Below, in pieces: positions 1 to 9,887 of a DNA stretch of 64,000 nt. The stretch spans positions 2,730,501 through 2,794,500 of the forward strand of contig OX369281.1 in assembly GCA_947284805.1 (NCBI GenBank), written 5' to 3'. Origin of the DNA: Coleophora flavipennella. Its lineage: Eukaryota; Arthropoda; Insecta; Lepidoptera; Coleophoridae. A program made the translations under genes and the position numbers. Positions within the stretch are counted from its first letter, which is position 1, and each line of letters begins with the position of its first letter. Under the pieces are notes generated by a model. It saw nothing but the letters and a program-made list of their open reading frames with translations. It had not been told where the DNA came from and did no database searches.

Positions 1-894
1 CTATTCTTGCCGTTTTGCACGTGTCTACCGATTTCTTTGTGATACCGGCCCCTGATGGCTTTGACGTAATTTGGTTTGCAAAGGAAAAGGACCAAAGTGT
101 TATTCGGATAATTATGTAAATTACTAGGATGTGCAAAAAAAACATTTTCAAAAAGTATGCTACCTATCGCTTTCTATTTTTTTAAAGATTTTATAAATTG
201 TGTTCGAAAATGTCCTATGGGTAGTACTAGTAAAATTTTGTAATAGCTGTGCCCGCCACTTTTCTGGGTGGAGGTTTTGTTTAGCGATATTTATATATTA
301 TCCCTGCAGCGCCATTTATTGGCAGTTCAGATCTAAAAGGAATTAAGTCCATGCTTTTGATCAATTAGGTAAGGCAGTTTGCGCGCAGCAAACGTAAGCA
401 CGTTTTATTAGCGCCATCTCTTAGCAGTCTGTTGCTATGAACATAATATCTACACCCCATCACATGTAAAATTTTCATATTGTTACATTGAGCCATTCTA
501 AAGATACCATTTTTTTGCATTCCCTAAGTTTTTTGGGATTCACAATTTCCCAGTAATAGTTCGCATTATAAGGTATCAAAGTATAAAATTTAATTGAATT
601 AGGTCTAGCAAGATTTGCATGGTGAGCCATTTTAGAAATGCATACTTTTGATTTTAAAACGGGAACTCTTGAATTTTCCGAGATAAAAAGTATCCTATAT
701 GTTAACCCGGGCTATAAGGAACCACCTTACAAAATTTCATCATAATCGGCCTGGTAGTTTTGCGTGATGCGCGAACATACAGACAGACAGACAGAAATAC
801 CAAAGAAAAAATGTTTTGGCCTTTAGATTGTTATTAATGTATACCAGTTATTATTTTCCGAAAATATTTCATGTACAGACACGGCCCAGTTACA
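1..894. other. unclassified AT-rich DNA
   Basis: No open frame or recognisable gene. Around 720-820 there is a phrase common in insect interspersed repeats (an 'aaaatttcat' block followed by a run of acag/acagac units), so at least that part is probably a decayed repeat tail. The rest I cannot classify. Confidence 0.4.
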
Positions 895-1265
895 GTTTTA
901 TTACATGTATATGTGGCAGGCAAATTGTATGATTAGGCATTTTACACACGGTTAGGCAAATTGTATAATTCGTGCGTATGTAAACGGTCAGGCAAAATGT
1001 AAAATGCTGTACGCCGATTCAAGCAATTTGTAATAATTCGTCCGTCAGGTAAAATGTAAAATTCTGTACGCAGATTGTAAAATGCCGAGCTAATAGTACG
1101 TTCGAATATAAACGGTCAATGCGAGTCAGGCAAATTGTCAAAATGCCGTACAGCAGATTGTAAATGAACTCGCGAAGCGAGCGATGTTAGGTTCGGTCAG
1201 GTTGGATTGAAGTAACTGTCAAAGGTTCCCCGCCCTCGCCATTATATAATTTGCCTGACATTTGC
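895..1265. repeat. Interspersed repeat family with internal 'gtcaggcaaattgta' units
   Basis: Several imperfect copies of a short unit (gtcaggcaaattgta / aaaatgctgtacg / gtatgtaaacggtcag) follow each other, then a 'gcgaagcgagcgatgttagg' stretch. The same arrangement recurs at 16985-17410, so this is a dispersed repeat with internal subrepeats. Class not determined. Confidence 0.6.
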
Positions 1266-1544
1266 CTGTACGTATGTATTATATAGATTCTTTGCCATTA
1301 TATAGGTACATACTGTGTAGTCACTTATCAGTAAATATGTAATAGAGATATCTATAGGTATATACACCGACAACACAATGAGACTCGTGGCTCTAATTGC
1401 ACGGAAATTTTAAGCAGCGGCGTGCGGCCACGGGTAAGACAAATGTCTCTTAATATTCATGAGCTCCAGTGAGTGGTCAGCATTAGCACAACAATGCCTG
1501 CTCCGTGCGAACGCACGTCCGACCGCGCTGGCCCATACTGGCCA

Positions 1545-2292
1545 TTAAGGCGGTAATATTACACATTTTCCTTATTTTTGACGTCAATTACTCCTATTTT
1601 TTTTTAATTCACAATTGGTAAGCCCTTGGCATCATCTCACCTGATGGTAAGTGACGATGATGCCGAAGATGAAAGCGAGCTTACCAAGATTCCCCAACGC
1701 AATGGAGAACTGGCTATCTTATCTTCATGCCGGAACACATCAATGTTTGTAACACACTGATGTTTGGCGGCAAGACTTAGATAAGATTGTGGTAGCTAGC
1801 CAGGCGGGCTTAGAAAATGCCACCACATCAACCAAACCGAGTCTTACAAGTTGACCCCACCGGGAATCGAACCCGCGACCTCCTGGTGTGAAGCGAATGG
1901 ACTAACCATTACACCACGGAGGCGATCCTAAACGATAGAAAACCCAGGATTGAAAAAATACCCTTATTGTTGATGATGTTCCTTAAAGTCAAAAGCTATT
2001 AGAAACACGATTGAGCACTTTTGGCTCGACAGAAAAAAATCCCAAACATATTTCTACACCATTACTTTCAACTCTAGTTATGACTAATATTTTGAAGTAA
2101 AAATTTAAGAAATATTCAACAATATTTGTTATGATAATACACAGTGAGTAATGTTATTATTTTTTATACTTTCATTGTAGTTTTTGATTGAAACGAAAAA
2201 CCGTTGAAAAAATTGAAAAAGTGTGGTTATTTTCTTTACTCTTTACACGTTCAGAAAAAGAGACAACTGTTCCAATCAATACTCGCCTTTAG
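1545..2292 (+). mobile_element. TTAA-flanked nonautonomous DNA element, interrupted by a SINE
   Basis: It begins TTAAGGCGGTAATATTAC and ends in a degraded form of the same terminus (ctcgccttta). The complete relative at 12641-13039 has TTAA at both ends, which is the piggyBac-like target preference. A SINE-A copy (1597-1925) is inserted in minus orientation with the target duplication TCCTA. Removing it restores the order seen at 12641-13039. No transposase coding potential. Confidence 0.65.
1597..1925 (-). mobile_element. SINE-A, full-length tRNA-headed SINE
   Basis: Read on the minus strand, it starts with a tRNA-like head containing a B-box-like 'gcgggttcgattcccggt', then a ~230 bp body and an A-rich 3' end after 'accaattgtg'. 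It is flanked by the direct repeat TCCTA (1592-1596 and 1926-1930), a target-site duplication. The same family recurs at least 14 more times in this window. Transcription would be from an internal Pol III promoter. Confidence 0.85.
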
Positions 2293-2665
2293 TTGGTATC
2301 ACCAAAGAGTAAAAAAAATCACTTTATGGTATCACTGACTTCTGGTTTTGTTTTCTCTTTATAATCCAATCTTACCAACGTCATCAGATATCCGATGAAT
2401 TTTTAGGGTTACTTACACAAAAGGTGGCAACGGGACCCTATAATAACCCTGTGACATTTGTTCGTACGTCCGTCCGTTTTATATCACGCTTTTATTAGCT
2501 TCACCTATATGTTTGTTTGTATATTTGTAACCTACTCCTTTGTGCTTGATTTTGACCCTCTTTAAACAGACAGATTTAATTCAAAATTTGTACATTTTTT
2601 AAGAATAAGTGACAATACAATAATTTCATAAGTTTATCTCATTATCCTGATCAGGATCGCCAGGA
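2293..2665. other. decayed repeat DNA
   Basis: It contains a 'ggcaacgggaccctataataaccctgt' type phrase (in part) and 'cacgcttttattagcttcac', both met elsewhere in the window as pieces of interspersed repeats. No gene. Confidence 0.4.
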
Positions 2666-2667
2666 TT

Positions 2668-3004
2668 AAATGCACATCAAACTAAAAATTAAAAAATAAA
2701 TATAGTTTGAAAAACCAAAAAACACGCTTTTAAAGAACATTGAATTAAAAAGTGAAAAAAGCTGAAAACAAAAATGATAAAAAAATACTAGTATTATTGT
2801 GAAAAAAGCGTGGAGCGCTTTATGCCATATTTTTCGTATATCTTGCAACCTTGCACTTGCAACCCACGCTTTTTTCACAATAATACTAGTATTTATCGTT
2901 CATTATTGTTTTCAGCTTATATTACGAATTATTTTTCACTTTTTAGTTTGATGTGCTTTAAAAGCGTATTTTTTAGTTTTTTAAACTATATTTATTTCAT
3001 AGAA
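2668..3004. repeat. Foldback (long inverted repeat) element
   Basis: Left arm about 2672-2815 and right arm about 2866-3003 are imperfect reverse complements. Shared blocks include aatactagtattattgtgaa, cacgcttttaaag and aaactatattta. The ~50 bp spacer is ttatgccatatttttcgtat-like. Open frames on both strands here are mirror images through the arms, not genes. Confidence 0.75.
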
Positions 3005-3014
3005 TACGTGTTAT

Positions 3015-3365
3015 GGCGGAAATCATTACAAATAGTGCAAAAAAAGGGTGCTAACGAGACCCTATTACACTGTCCGTCTGTCTGTCTATCTATCTGTCCG
3101 ACCTTTGAAGGGCTGTATCTTTTGTACTATAATAGGCAACCAGTTGCCACATAACAAAAATTACAAATTATGAGCGCCCATACAAGAAACGTGTTTTCTT
3201 CAATATTTTTTGGTTTTCTTTATGTAGTAAAAAGGGTAACACAGTCATGCGTGAAACTCAGTGTGATTACGAGTATAGGTATAGTGAAAACTCTTAAGTA
3301 AAACAATTATAAAAAAACTTGCCAAGTGTGAGTCGGAATTGCGCTAAGGATCCCGAACTGAACAA
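3015..3365 (+). repeat. Fragments of the 'ggacagacggacagac' repeat family
   Basis: Pieces of the family seen most completely at 18283-18590: an 'aaaaagggtgctaacgagac' piece followed by a gtctgtctgtc run, and at 3310 a 'gccaagtgtgagtcggaatt' piece. Order and spacing are disturbed, so these are remnants. Confidence 0.5.
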
Positions 3366-3523
3366 AATAAAAACATTTTAAATAATAGCGCCCGGCGCGG
3401 CGCGATGAAGTCATGAACGGATGATCAATAAATTTTAAAAACCTATCATTCATAATATATTGGAATGTATAGTTATCATTGTTTTAACAAATTGTTGAAA
3501 TTTAAAGGTTTTTTAAGGTTTAA

Positions 3524-3836
3524 CCGCCTCCATAGTCCATTCGCTTCACACCAGGAGGTCGCGGGTTCGATTCCGACGGGATCAACTTGTAAGACTCGTT
3601 TTGGTTGGTAGTAGGGCATTTTCTAAGCCCGCCTGGCTAGCTACCACCATCTTATCTAAGTCTTGCCGCTAAAAATCAGTGTTAACAACATTGATGTATT
3701 CCGGCTTGAAGATAAGATAGCCAGTTCTCCATTGCATTGGGTAATCTTAGTAAGTCCGCTTCCATCTTCGGCATCATCGTCACTTACCATCAGGTGAGAT
3801 GATCCCAAGGGCTTACCAATTGTGAAAAAAAAAAGG
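3524..3836 (+). mobile_element. SINE-A copy
   Basis: The tRNA-like head begins at 'gcctcc' and is shortened by an internal deletion (the A-box region is missing). The B-box-like 'gcgggttcgattccgacggg' remains. The body runs to the 'accaattgtgaaaa' end with an A-rich tail. Promoter damage makes it transcriptionally doubtful. Confidence 0.8.
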
Positions 3837-4255
3837 TTCCGTTGTGAACAAGGAATCCTTATAGTCATAATATCTGCCTGTCTGTCCGGTTGTTCGTGGC
3901 TTAGCTCAGAGATTATTGTAATAATAGAAAGCTGTAATTTGGCATGGGTATACATATTATTCACGCCGACAAAGTGTTACAATAAAATCTTGAAAAATAT
4001 TTTTAGGGTACCTCCCCTTCATTAAAGAGGGGATGAATTTTTTTTCGTTGACGTGCCCTATCGTGGGGGGTATATCGGTCCTTTAAAACCCCTTCGGCCG
4101 TCTACAGAACCGGAGTTTCGGAACTGGTTCCGTACGAGGCTTTTAAATTACTTGTATGGAACTGGTTCCCTACGAGGCTTTTTTTTTACCTGTATGGAAC
4201 TACAAACCATTTTCCGATTCAGGAATCGGTTTGCGAAATATTAAAATGTTATTAA
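3837..4255. repeat. Unclassified repeat remnant
   Basis: It has a 'catgggtatacatattattcac' style phrase, then 'agggtacctccccttc', and a twice-repeated 'gaactggttcc-tacgaggctttt' segment at about 4110-4200. It resembles dispersed repeat DNA. I could not assign a class. Confidence 0.4.
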
Positions 4256-4408
4256 GTAGTGAGGAAACCTGCACACGCCTGCGAAGAAACTCGAAGGTTG
4301 TGTGTGAAGTCGACCAACCCGCACTGGGCCCGCGTGGTCGACTAAGGCCTAATCGCCCTGATTCAGGGTAGGCTCGAGCCCCTCGGTGGGGACGTATATG
4401 AGCTGTAA
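4256..4408 (+). mobile_element. SINE-B body fragment
   Basis: It carries the family core 'gtgaggaaacctgcacacgc', the 'gtgtgaagtcgaccaacccg' block, and a 3' end at 'gacgtatatgagctg'. The tRNA head is absent. Full relatives lie at 40728-41026 and 49563-49858 on the other strand. Confidence 0.75.
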
Positions 4409-4599
4409 TGATGAAGTAGTATTGCGGCTACAAGTCAAGTTTTATGTCCTCGGGGAAGTGCACTGTATACTGAAATACTGGTTGAAACAAACGTAGCTCG
4501 GTTACAGAGGCTCTCATAATAGTTTTGTACAATAAATGGCCCTTAATTAGATGTAACATGTATTTTTAATATTGATTGGTCAAATAAACTTATTATTAT

Positions 4600-5060
4600 T
4601 AAGCTTTAAAGTGCAAATTTTTGATAGAGGTTAGTATCCCCTCTCCCCTACCAGCTAAACCGCTATTTAAAGATTAAGGATATAATATATAATTGTAAAT
4701 ATAAGGACATAATAATCAATTTAAAAGGAAAACTATCACGGCTAAGGAGACTTTCTTAGTTTAGGAGTAATAGTCGACCAATTTAAGATGTGCAGTTCGA
4801 TTTGTCAAAAGTTCATAGATTTTCCACAAAAAATAATCTATTACCAACTGTGAATATAATTTTGTTTTTTAAAATTATTATTTTGAAATTTCTTAGTTTA
4901 ATAGTAACAGTCAACCAACTGAAGATGTGCAGTAGATTTTCCATAATAAATTTTCTTTTACCAACTGCGAATATAATTTTGATTTTTAAAATGAACATTA
5001 ATTTTTTGAAAGGACTACAAGCCTTACTTTTCGCGAGTCCGACTCGCACTTGGCTGACTT
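4600..5060. repeat. Unclassified repeat with a two-copy internal tandem
   Basis: The block around 4757-4890 ('agtcgaccaatttaagatgt', 'taccaactgtgaatataat') is repeated at about 4893-4985 with substitutions, giving a period near 136 bp. The left part (about 4600-4780) matches 36000-36240 in inverted orientation, so it is a dispersed repeat. The two frames spanning it are chance. Confidence 0.5.
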
Positions 5061-5140
5061 TTATCTAAAGGCGTGGTGGTCGGCACCCATACTCACACTT
5101 GACCTTTTTTATTGAAATGGCAAGCGCTCACCTATAACTA

Positions 5141-5472
5141 GCGTTGCCAGGCGTCCGGATAAACCCGGACAGGGTTAGGCTTTTTGGATGCTTGTCCGGC
5201 CAAATTAGAAGGTGTCCGGCCTGTCCGGCTTTTTAGGTGTAATGATTTTTCCTGTCACCTGGACATTCGGGTGAGCGCTGTCGTATTTATGAGACTATGG
5301 CGGCGTTTATTAGTCTGATTAGGACCTCGCTAAAGGCCAGTAAACATGACTGATTGATTTAGGGGTGTCTAAAGAGGCCTTTAATAATTTAGGGAGTCAG
5401 GCTTTTTTACACAAAAGTCCGGCTAAACTGACAGGTATGTCCGGCTATTTAGTTTTAAGACCTGGCAACCCT
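5141..5472. mobile_element. Nonautonomous element with short terminal inverted repeats
   Basis: It begins 'gcgttgccaggcgtccgg' and ends 'gacctggcaaccct', so the outer ends are inverted (gttgccagg / cctggcaac). Several 'gtccggc' motifs lie in both halves. No coding capacity. Likely a DNA-transposon derivative of unknown class. Confidence 0.5.
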
Positions 5473-5605
5473 ACCTATAACCCTTACCATAAAATAGGTG
5501 GTTTACAGGTTCATACCCGACCGTATTACCTCGTAAAAATAAATTTTGACCTACCTCACTGTAGCAATATTCATAATTTACTTCTTTAAAAATAAATGTT
5601 TTTTT

Positions 5606-5750
5606 TTATGCACAATTGGTAAGCCCTTGGCATCATCTCACCTGATGGTAAGTGACGATGATGCCGAAGATGGAAGCGGGCTTATCAAGATTCCCCAACG
5701 CAATGGAGAACTTGGCTATTTTATCTTCAAGCCGGAACACATCAATATTG
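5606..5750 (-). mobile_element. SINE-A 3' fragment
   Basis: It has the tail side of SINE-A on the minus strand, from the 'cacaattggtaagcccttgg' end to the 'ccggaacacatcaat' block. The tRNA head is missing. Confidence 0.8.
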
Positions 5751-5798
5751 TTCAATATGTTTCTTTGGTCTCTCAGAAAGAGATGAGGAATCTTTAAC

Positions 5799-6052
5799 CA
5801 AAGTACATATATTAGTACTAACATACAGTATGGACCATAGACTTAGGATTTTTCGCTACGCTCTAAATCTATGGTATGGACACTCCCTGCCGCTCTCTAA
5901 ATTGCGACCTCACCCCCTCGTCACCCAGATTGATACAGATTGGTTACAGTTTGGTTGTCGAACGTATATGATTTCGCCGCCATTTTGTTTGTTTCGTCAT
6001 TCGTTTTTTGAATTGTCATTTCTGGCCCGTTGTATGAAGTGTCCAGGGTGTG
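5799..6052 (+). mobile_element. Unclassified ~200 bp element with 7 bp target duplication (family T7), copy 1
   Basis: It starts CAAAGTACATATATTAGTAC and ends AGTGTCCAGGGTGTG. It is bounded by CTTTAAC at 5792-5798 and again at 6053-6059. Copies at 37865, 44861 and 48356 show different 7 bp duplications at the same boundaries, so the ends are real. This copy is longer because of a 40 bp insertion (separate entry). No coding capacity. Confidence 0.75.
5835..5874. mobile_element. 40 bp palindromic micro-insertion
   Basis: The segment begins CCATAGACTTAG and ends CTCTAAATCTATGG, roughly inverted. It is flanked by TATGGA at 5829-5834 and 5875-5880. The other T7 copies read straight through with a single TATGGA. 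It behaves like a very small transposed element. Confidence 0.6.
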
Positions 6053-6293
6053 CTTTAACTGACAATAAATTCTGACTGTTGTATTGAAACGTTTATCATA
6101 CTTTTTAAAGTATTTCAAAACTAAACTAAATAGTAAAGTAAAGGTATATACAGATACTACTAGTAAGTATCTCTTTAGTACTATGTGGTATGTGGACATA
6201 GGTTGCACCATCTAGTGATGCTTTGTAGAACTACTAGAAAAAACATTAGTTCTGTAGATAAACTTGAACTTTGCTGCCTTGTTTATCTATCTA

Positions 6294-6372
6294 TAGGCAG
6301 GTGGTGCTGCTACCTCCTGTCCGGGACGTCGTGGTTCGAATCCTGCCATATTTTTGAATTTAGATTTTATAA
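6294..6372 (+). mobile_element. SINE-B tRNA-like head fragment
   Basis: It contains 'gtccgggacgtcgtggttcg' followed by 'aatcctgcca', the B-box region of the second SINE-B head type (compare the minus strand of 49800-49858). No body follows. Confidence 0.6.
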
Positions 6373-6477
6373 TATGTACGTTCGTCTGAAACTCTTACGG
6401 TGAAATAATAATCATCAATTAGTTTAAAAAACTAAAAAACACGCTTTTAATAAACACGTTAAGTAGTTATCTTGGAT

Positions 6478-6735
6478 GTCCGCCATGTTGGATTTAAGTC
6501 ACGTGACAATTTTTTCGTATTCCTGACAGCAAACCCTTTCATTTGATACCCATATCATGGGGGTGCATTTCAAATAGCCTGTCCGCCATCTTGGACGTCC
6601 GCCATATTGGATTTAAGTCACGTGACTATTTTTTTCGTATTCCTGACAGCAAACCCTTTCATTTGATACCCATATCATGGGGGTGGATTTCAAACAGCCA
6701 GTCCGCCATCTTGGGGAGGCCACCATATTGGATTT
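6478..6735. repeat. Tandem pair of a 119 bp unit ('gtccgccatnttgg' repeat)
   Basis: The block from 'gtccgccatgttggattta' at 6478 recurs at 6597 almost unchanged, including 'aaccctttcatttgatac' and 'catatcatgggggtg'. Related single copies occur at 37550-37745 and 44555-44750. Confidence 0.75.
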
Positions 6736-6885
6736 GTAATGACGTTTCTTAGCTAGTCATGTATTGTCATCAGAACTCAGAGCGTGTGCAAAATTTCATC
6801 TAAGACCGGCAAGTGGGTCGAATTAAGATTCCAAGATTTTCTTACATAGTTACAAGTGAAGCTAATAAAAGCGTGTTAAAAAAAC

Positions 6886-7027
6886 ATCGCGAGAAAGCCA
6901 GCACACGCCTGAGAAGAAACTCGAAGTTTGTGTGTGAAGTCGACCAACCCGAACTATGCCTGCGTGATCTCCCTAACTCAGGGTAGGCTCGAGCTCCTCG
7001 GTGGTATGTTTATGAGCTGATACGATG
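6886..7027 (+). mobile_element. SINE-B body fragment
   Basis: The core reads 'gccagcacacgcctgagaag', then 'gtgtgaagtcgaccaaccc', ending 'tatgagctgatacgatg'. There is an internal deletion in the 'cgtgatc' region and no tRNA head. Confidence 0.75.
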
Positions 7028-7059
7028 CTGAAGGAAGATCGCAGAGGAATATTTTTAAA

Positions 7060-7282
7060 AGCTTTTAATTAACTTGCAATGTATGTATGTATGTTTGTTC
7101 GGGTGAAATCTTGCAAGTTAAATTTGACCCAATGGAGTTTCCGATTAAGCTGAAATTTTGCATGCATATGTATATCGCGTGACAATGCAATATTAATAGC
7201 TTGTACCACAAAGTTTTTAGGTTTTTTTAAAATTTTATTAGAGTGACTTTTATGTTCGTCTGACACTGCCCCGTATTTAAAA
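7060..7282 (+). repeat. Dispersed repeat ('cttgcaagttaaatttga' family)
   Basis: The phrases 'aaatcttgcaagttaaattt', 'gctgaaattttgcat' and 'gtgacaatgcaatatta' occur in the same order at 24000-24170. That identifies a dispersed repeat and not a gene. Confidence 0.6.
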
Positions 7283-7423
7283 AAAACTTGATTTTAGCAT
7301 CCGCAACAAAATCCAAATGACTTGTATAGTTTTCGATTTATTCCACTAATCCCCATAGATTTGTTCCATTAACCCTTTTGGGGGTCTTAAATAAAATAAA
7401 TTAAATAAATAAATATTCTGGGA

Positions 7424-7510
7424 CAAATCACACATGGTCATCTGGCCCCAAAGTAGGATACCCTGTGTTATGAGTTATCAGAGACTGATATACATTGTTG
7501 ATGACCCAAG
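7424..7510 (-). mobile_element. SINE-C 3' fragment
   Basis: The minus strand matches the 3' part of the SINE at 63530-63790 ('gggaatcctactttggggcc' and 'gtgtgatttgtcccagaat'). Only the 3' end is present. Confidence 0.7.
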
Positions 7511-7515
7511 AGGAC

Positions 7516-7668
7516 ATACACACACCACCACCACATACATACTCACAAGTAAACTCGAAAAACGTGGGGCATATCTTTCTACTAACATATTAAACCTCAG
7601 CTTTCATGCTCAGTTTCACGCGCCCCACGTTTTTCGAGTTATTGTTAGCATGTATGTGGTGGTTGTGA
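7516..7668. repeat. Foldback element
   Basis: Inverted arms: 'accaccacatacat' with 'actcgaaaaacgtgggg' on the left, 'ccccacgtttttcgagt' with 'atgtatgtggtggt' on the right. The loop is about 50 bp. It is short and well matched, so it is a candidate MITE or hairpin. Confidence 0.7.
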
Positions 7669-7699
7669 GTGTTTTATGTCCTCCAAAGTCATCAAGACT

Positions 7700-8040
7700 C
7701 CCGAAGACTTAATGAGGATTTGTGAACATTTTTACAAAAAATCTCCGTTTGTTTAAAAACAAAACACACACAACATAGATAGGTATGAATTACGATAGAA
7801 TTTTTTATTTCTATTTTATATATTTTTTATTCTTTGGGTCTTCATGATCATTTTAATTTTAATTTTAGTATTAAGTATAATCAAACAAAGGCCTTGGCCA
7901 TATTTTAAAGTACTATGGATTTGAGTACTTTGTGTCAAAATTCTCCATTATGAATATAATGACCAGTTAATGATATCACCTTACTTAGCTCCATTTAAAA
8001 ACTATTGGAAAAACTGCTGACAAAATAGGATCACCCCACT
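7700..8040. other. AT-rich DNA without recognisable features
   Basis: No open frame of note, no recognised repeat. An 18 bp sequence just upstream (7339-7356) has an inverted partner at 8380-8397. Confidence 0.4.
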
Positions 8041-8044
8041 GATC

Positions 8045-8280
8045 ACCGAGCAGACTCCGAACTGAGCACGGACGATGTGTGGAGTACATGTTCAGATGTG
8101 TGTGGCGAGACACTCCGGCATGTGACTGCGGTGCACCTGTGCAGTCCATTCACCATATCATACACGACTGCCCAAAACGGAAGTACACTGGTGATCTCCT
8201 GAATCTTTTCACTCTTAATAAAGACACAGCCTAATGGGTGAAAAACTTAGATATAATATTGTAATTTTCATTATTATAAT
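8045..8280 (+). pseudogene. Non-LTR retrotransposon ORF2 C-terminal fragment (CCHC motif)
   Basis: A frame through 8055-8230 reads TEHGRCVEYMF, then WRDTPACDCGAPVQ and SIHHIIHDCPKRKY. The C-x-C-x(7-8)-H-x4-C pattern is the C-terminal zinc motif of several non-LTR reverse transcriptase polyproteins. It is cut by a stop (TAA at about 8232), then continues WVKNLDIIL before a second stop. The RT domain itself is absent, so this is a dead 5'-truncated copy. I cannot name the clade from this piece alone. Confidence 0.65.
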
Positions 8281-8330
8281 TATTCTGTTTTTAGAAAAGC
8301 GACTTGGAAAGCCATACGAATAAAGAAAAA

Positions 8331-8361
8331 GGAATTTGTGAAGAAAAAGTTCACAAATCCG
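8331..8361. repeat. Small hairpin
   Basis: GGAATTTGTGAA and TTCACAAATCC are inverted around a 7 nt loop with a one-base bulge. No function is assigned. Confidence 0.4.
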
Positions 8362-8399
8362 TTTTGATGGAGCACGTCAATGGGGATTAGTGGAATAGT

Positions 8400-8812
8400 C
8401 CGTCAATCGAACACGTCTGGTAGGAAATAGATCAATTCGAGACGAAGGAAATTGCTATTTGGCAATCATAGTCTTGAATTAGGTAGCCTTTACATTCGTG
8501 CGAAAACTTGAAAGTTCATGCCTTCTTTTATGTTTGTCAGCGCAAACGAAGCCTGTAGTTATCTAAACTCACATGTTTTTGTGATACGTGACATTACCCT
8601 ACTTATAAGGAAATGTAATACTTAAATTGCCTGGTTCACTTAATTGCTTTCTGATTGCTCCTGGAAGGAAATTTCTATTCGACGGCTGATCAGAGTGACT
8701 ATGACTTTTTGTCCAACCAGGGCCACATCTTGATAAATGAAAGGAATACCTATACTAAACTTTCTTTTGTTTTCCAATTGTGGCCCAGTTAGTTGAGGCT
8801 TAGACATCATCA
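8400..8812. other. unclassified DNA
   Basis: No open frame of note and no repeat recognised from elsewhere in the window. Confidence 0.35.
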
Positions 8813-8813
8813 A

Positions 8814-9085
8814 ATCGGCTCATATTCGTCCCCACCGAGGGGCTCGAGCCTACCCTGAATTAGGGCGATCGAGTCTAGTCGACCACGTGGGCCCAGTGCC
8901 GGGTGGTCGACTTCACACACAACCTGCGAGTTTCTTCGCAGGCGTGTACAGGTTTCCTCACGATGTTTTCCTTCAGCGTAAGAGCGTCGGATAAACGTAT
9001 ACATATGAAATCTAAATTCGAAATCACTTTGGTACGTGGCGGGATTCGAACCACGACCGGTGTCACGCCACCGACGCTCTTAGAC
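8814..9085 (-). mobile_element. SINE-B, near full length
   Basis: On the minus strand it has a tRNA-like head (agcgtcggtggcgt... with 'cgtggttcgaatcccgccac'). The 'cgtgaggaaacctgtacacg' core and the 'gtgtgaagtcgaccac' block follow, and the element ends at 'gaatatgagccgatttgatg', a short ATG-type tail. Confidence 0.8.
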
Positions 9086-9139
9086 ATCAAATAGTCACAT
9101 GTAATAAAGATTCAGTACGATTAAAGATTCTGTATGAAC

Positions 9140-9430
9140 TCTAACATGGGGGGGGGGTTACTTTTGGGGGGTAACTAAATTAGATTTTTTTTTTTTTTTC
9201 CAAAAAAATATAAAGTTGTCCATATTAAATAAAGGGCTTTGTGAGAATTTATAACATATTTTTTTATAATTTCAAAATAAATGCATAGATTATAAGAAAA
9301 TCTGTGAGAAAATCCCCTTATCTCTGAAACTACTGGTCCTAAGATCTTGAAAATATCACAGTTTATGAGGTTAAATGCATAGATTATAGGAAAATCTGTG
9401 AGAAAATCTAAAGTCCTTACGTTACCACAG
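9140..9430. repeat. Homopolymer tracts and a duplicated ~30 bp block
   Basis: A run of G (about 9149-9158) and a run of T (about 9186-9200) are followed by two copies of 'tgcatagattataggaaaat'/'ctgtgagaaaatc' at about 9281-9314 and 9373-9408. No gene. Confidence 0.5.
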
Positions 9431-9489
9431 GAAAAATTAAACACCTTTGCAAAGCTTACTTATCTCTCAGTAGAGAGAGAGATCTTGTT

Positions 9490-9830
9490 CTGTTGGTAGT
9501 TAAAGTTTGGTGCGGAACCCTTTTTTGTGACCCTGAGTAGCACTTGGCCGGTTTTCAGTTTGGACTCTTTAGCGCGAGTGCGACTCACACTTGGCCAATT
9601 TTTAATATTATTTTGTTTTATTTCAGAATTAATACTATAATTAAACTTTTTCTAATTTTTAGTATGTACTTGTTATTATAGCGGCTATAGAAATACATGT
9701 TCTGTGAAAATTTCAACTGTCTTCCTATTACAGTTCATGAAATAAAGCCCGCTGACGGAAGGACAGACGGACAGACAGCGGAGGCTTAATAATAGGATCC
9801 CGTCGGGTGAACAAAACCCTAATAAAACAC
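9490..9830 (+). repeat. Copy of the 'gacagacggacagac' repeat family (partly rearranged)
   Basis: It contains 'ggttttcagtttggactc', 'gcgagtgcgactcacacttg', 'gaaaatttcaactgtcttcc', a gacggacagac run and 'aataggatcccgtcgg', all in the order seen at 18283-18590. No coding capacity. Confidence 0.6.
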
Positions 9831-9887
9831 GTAAAAATGAATTTTGTGTCATTCATTTGCCTAATACTTTAAAGTTTTTATCTCCAA

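Noticed and set aside
1860..1925. tRNA gene on the minus strand
   Set aside because: B box is good but the cloverleaf does not pair properly, and the sequence continues into the SINE-A body seen in over a dozen copies.
2666..3154. Paired 70- and 114-codon frames
   Set aside because: They are the two arms of an inverted repeat translated in opposite directions, rich in F/Y/I from AT-rich sequence.
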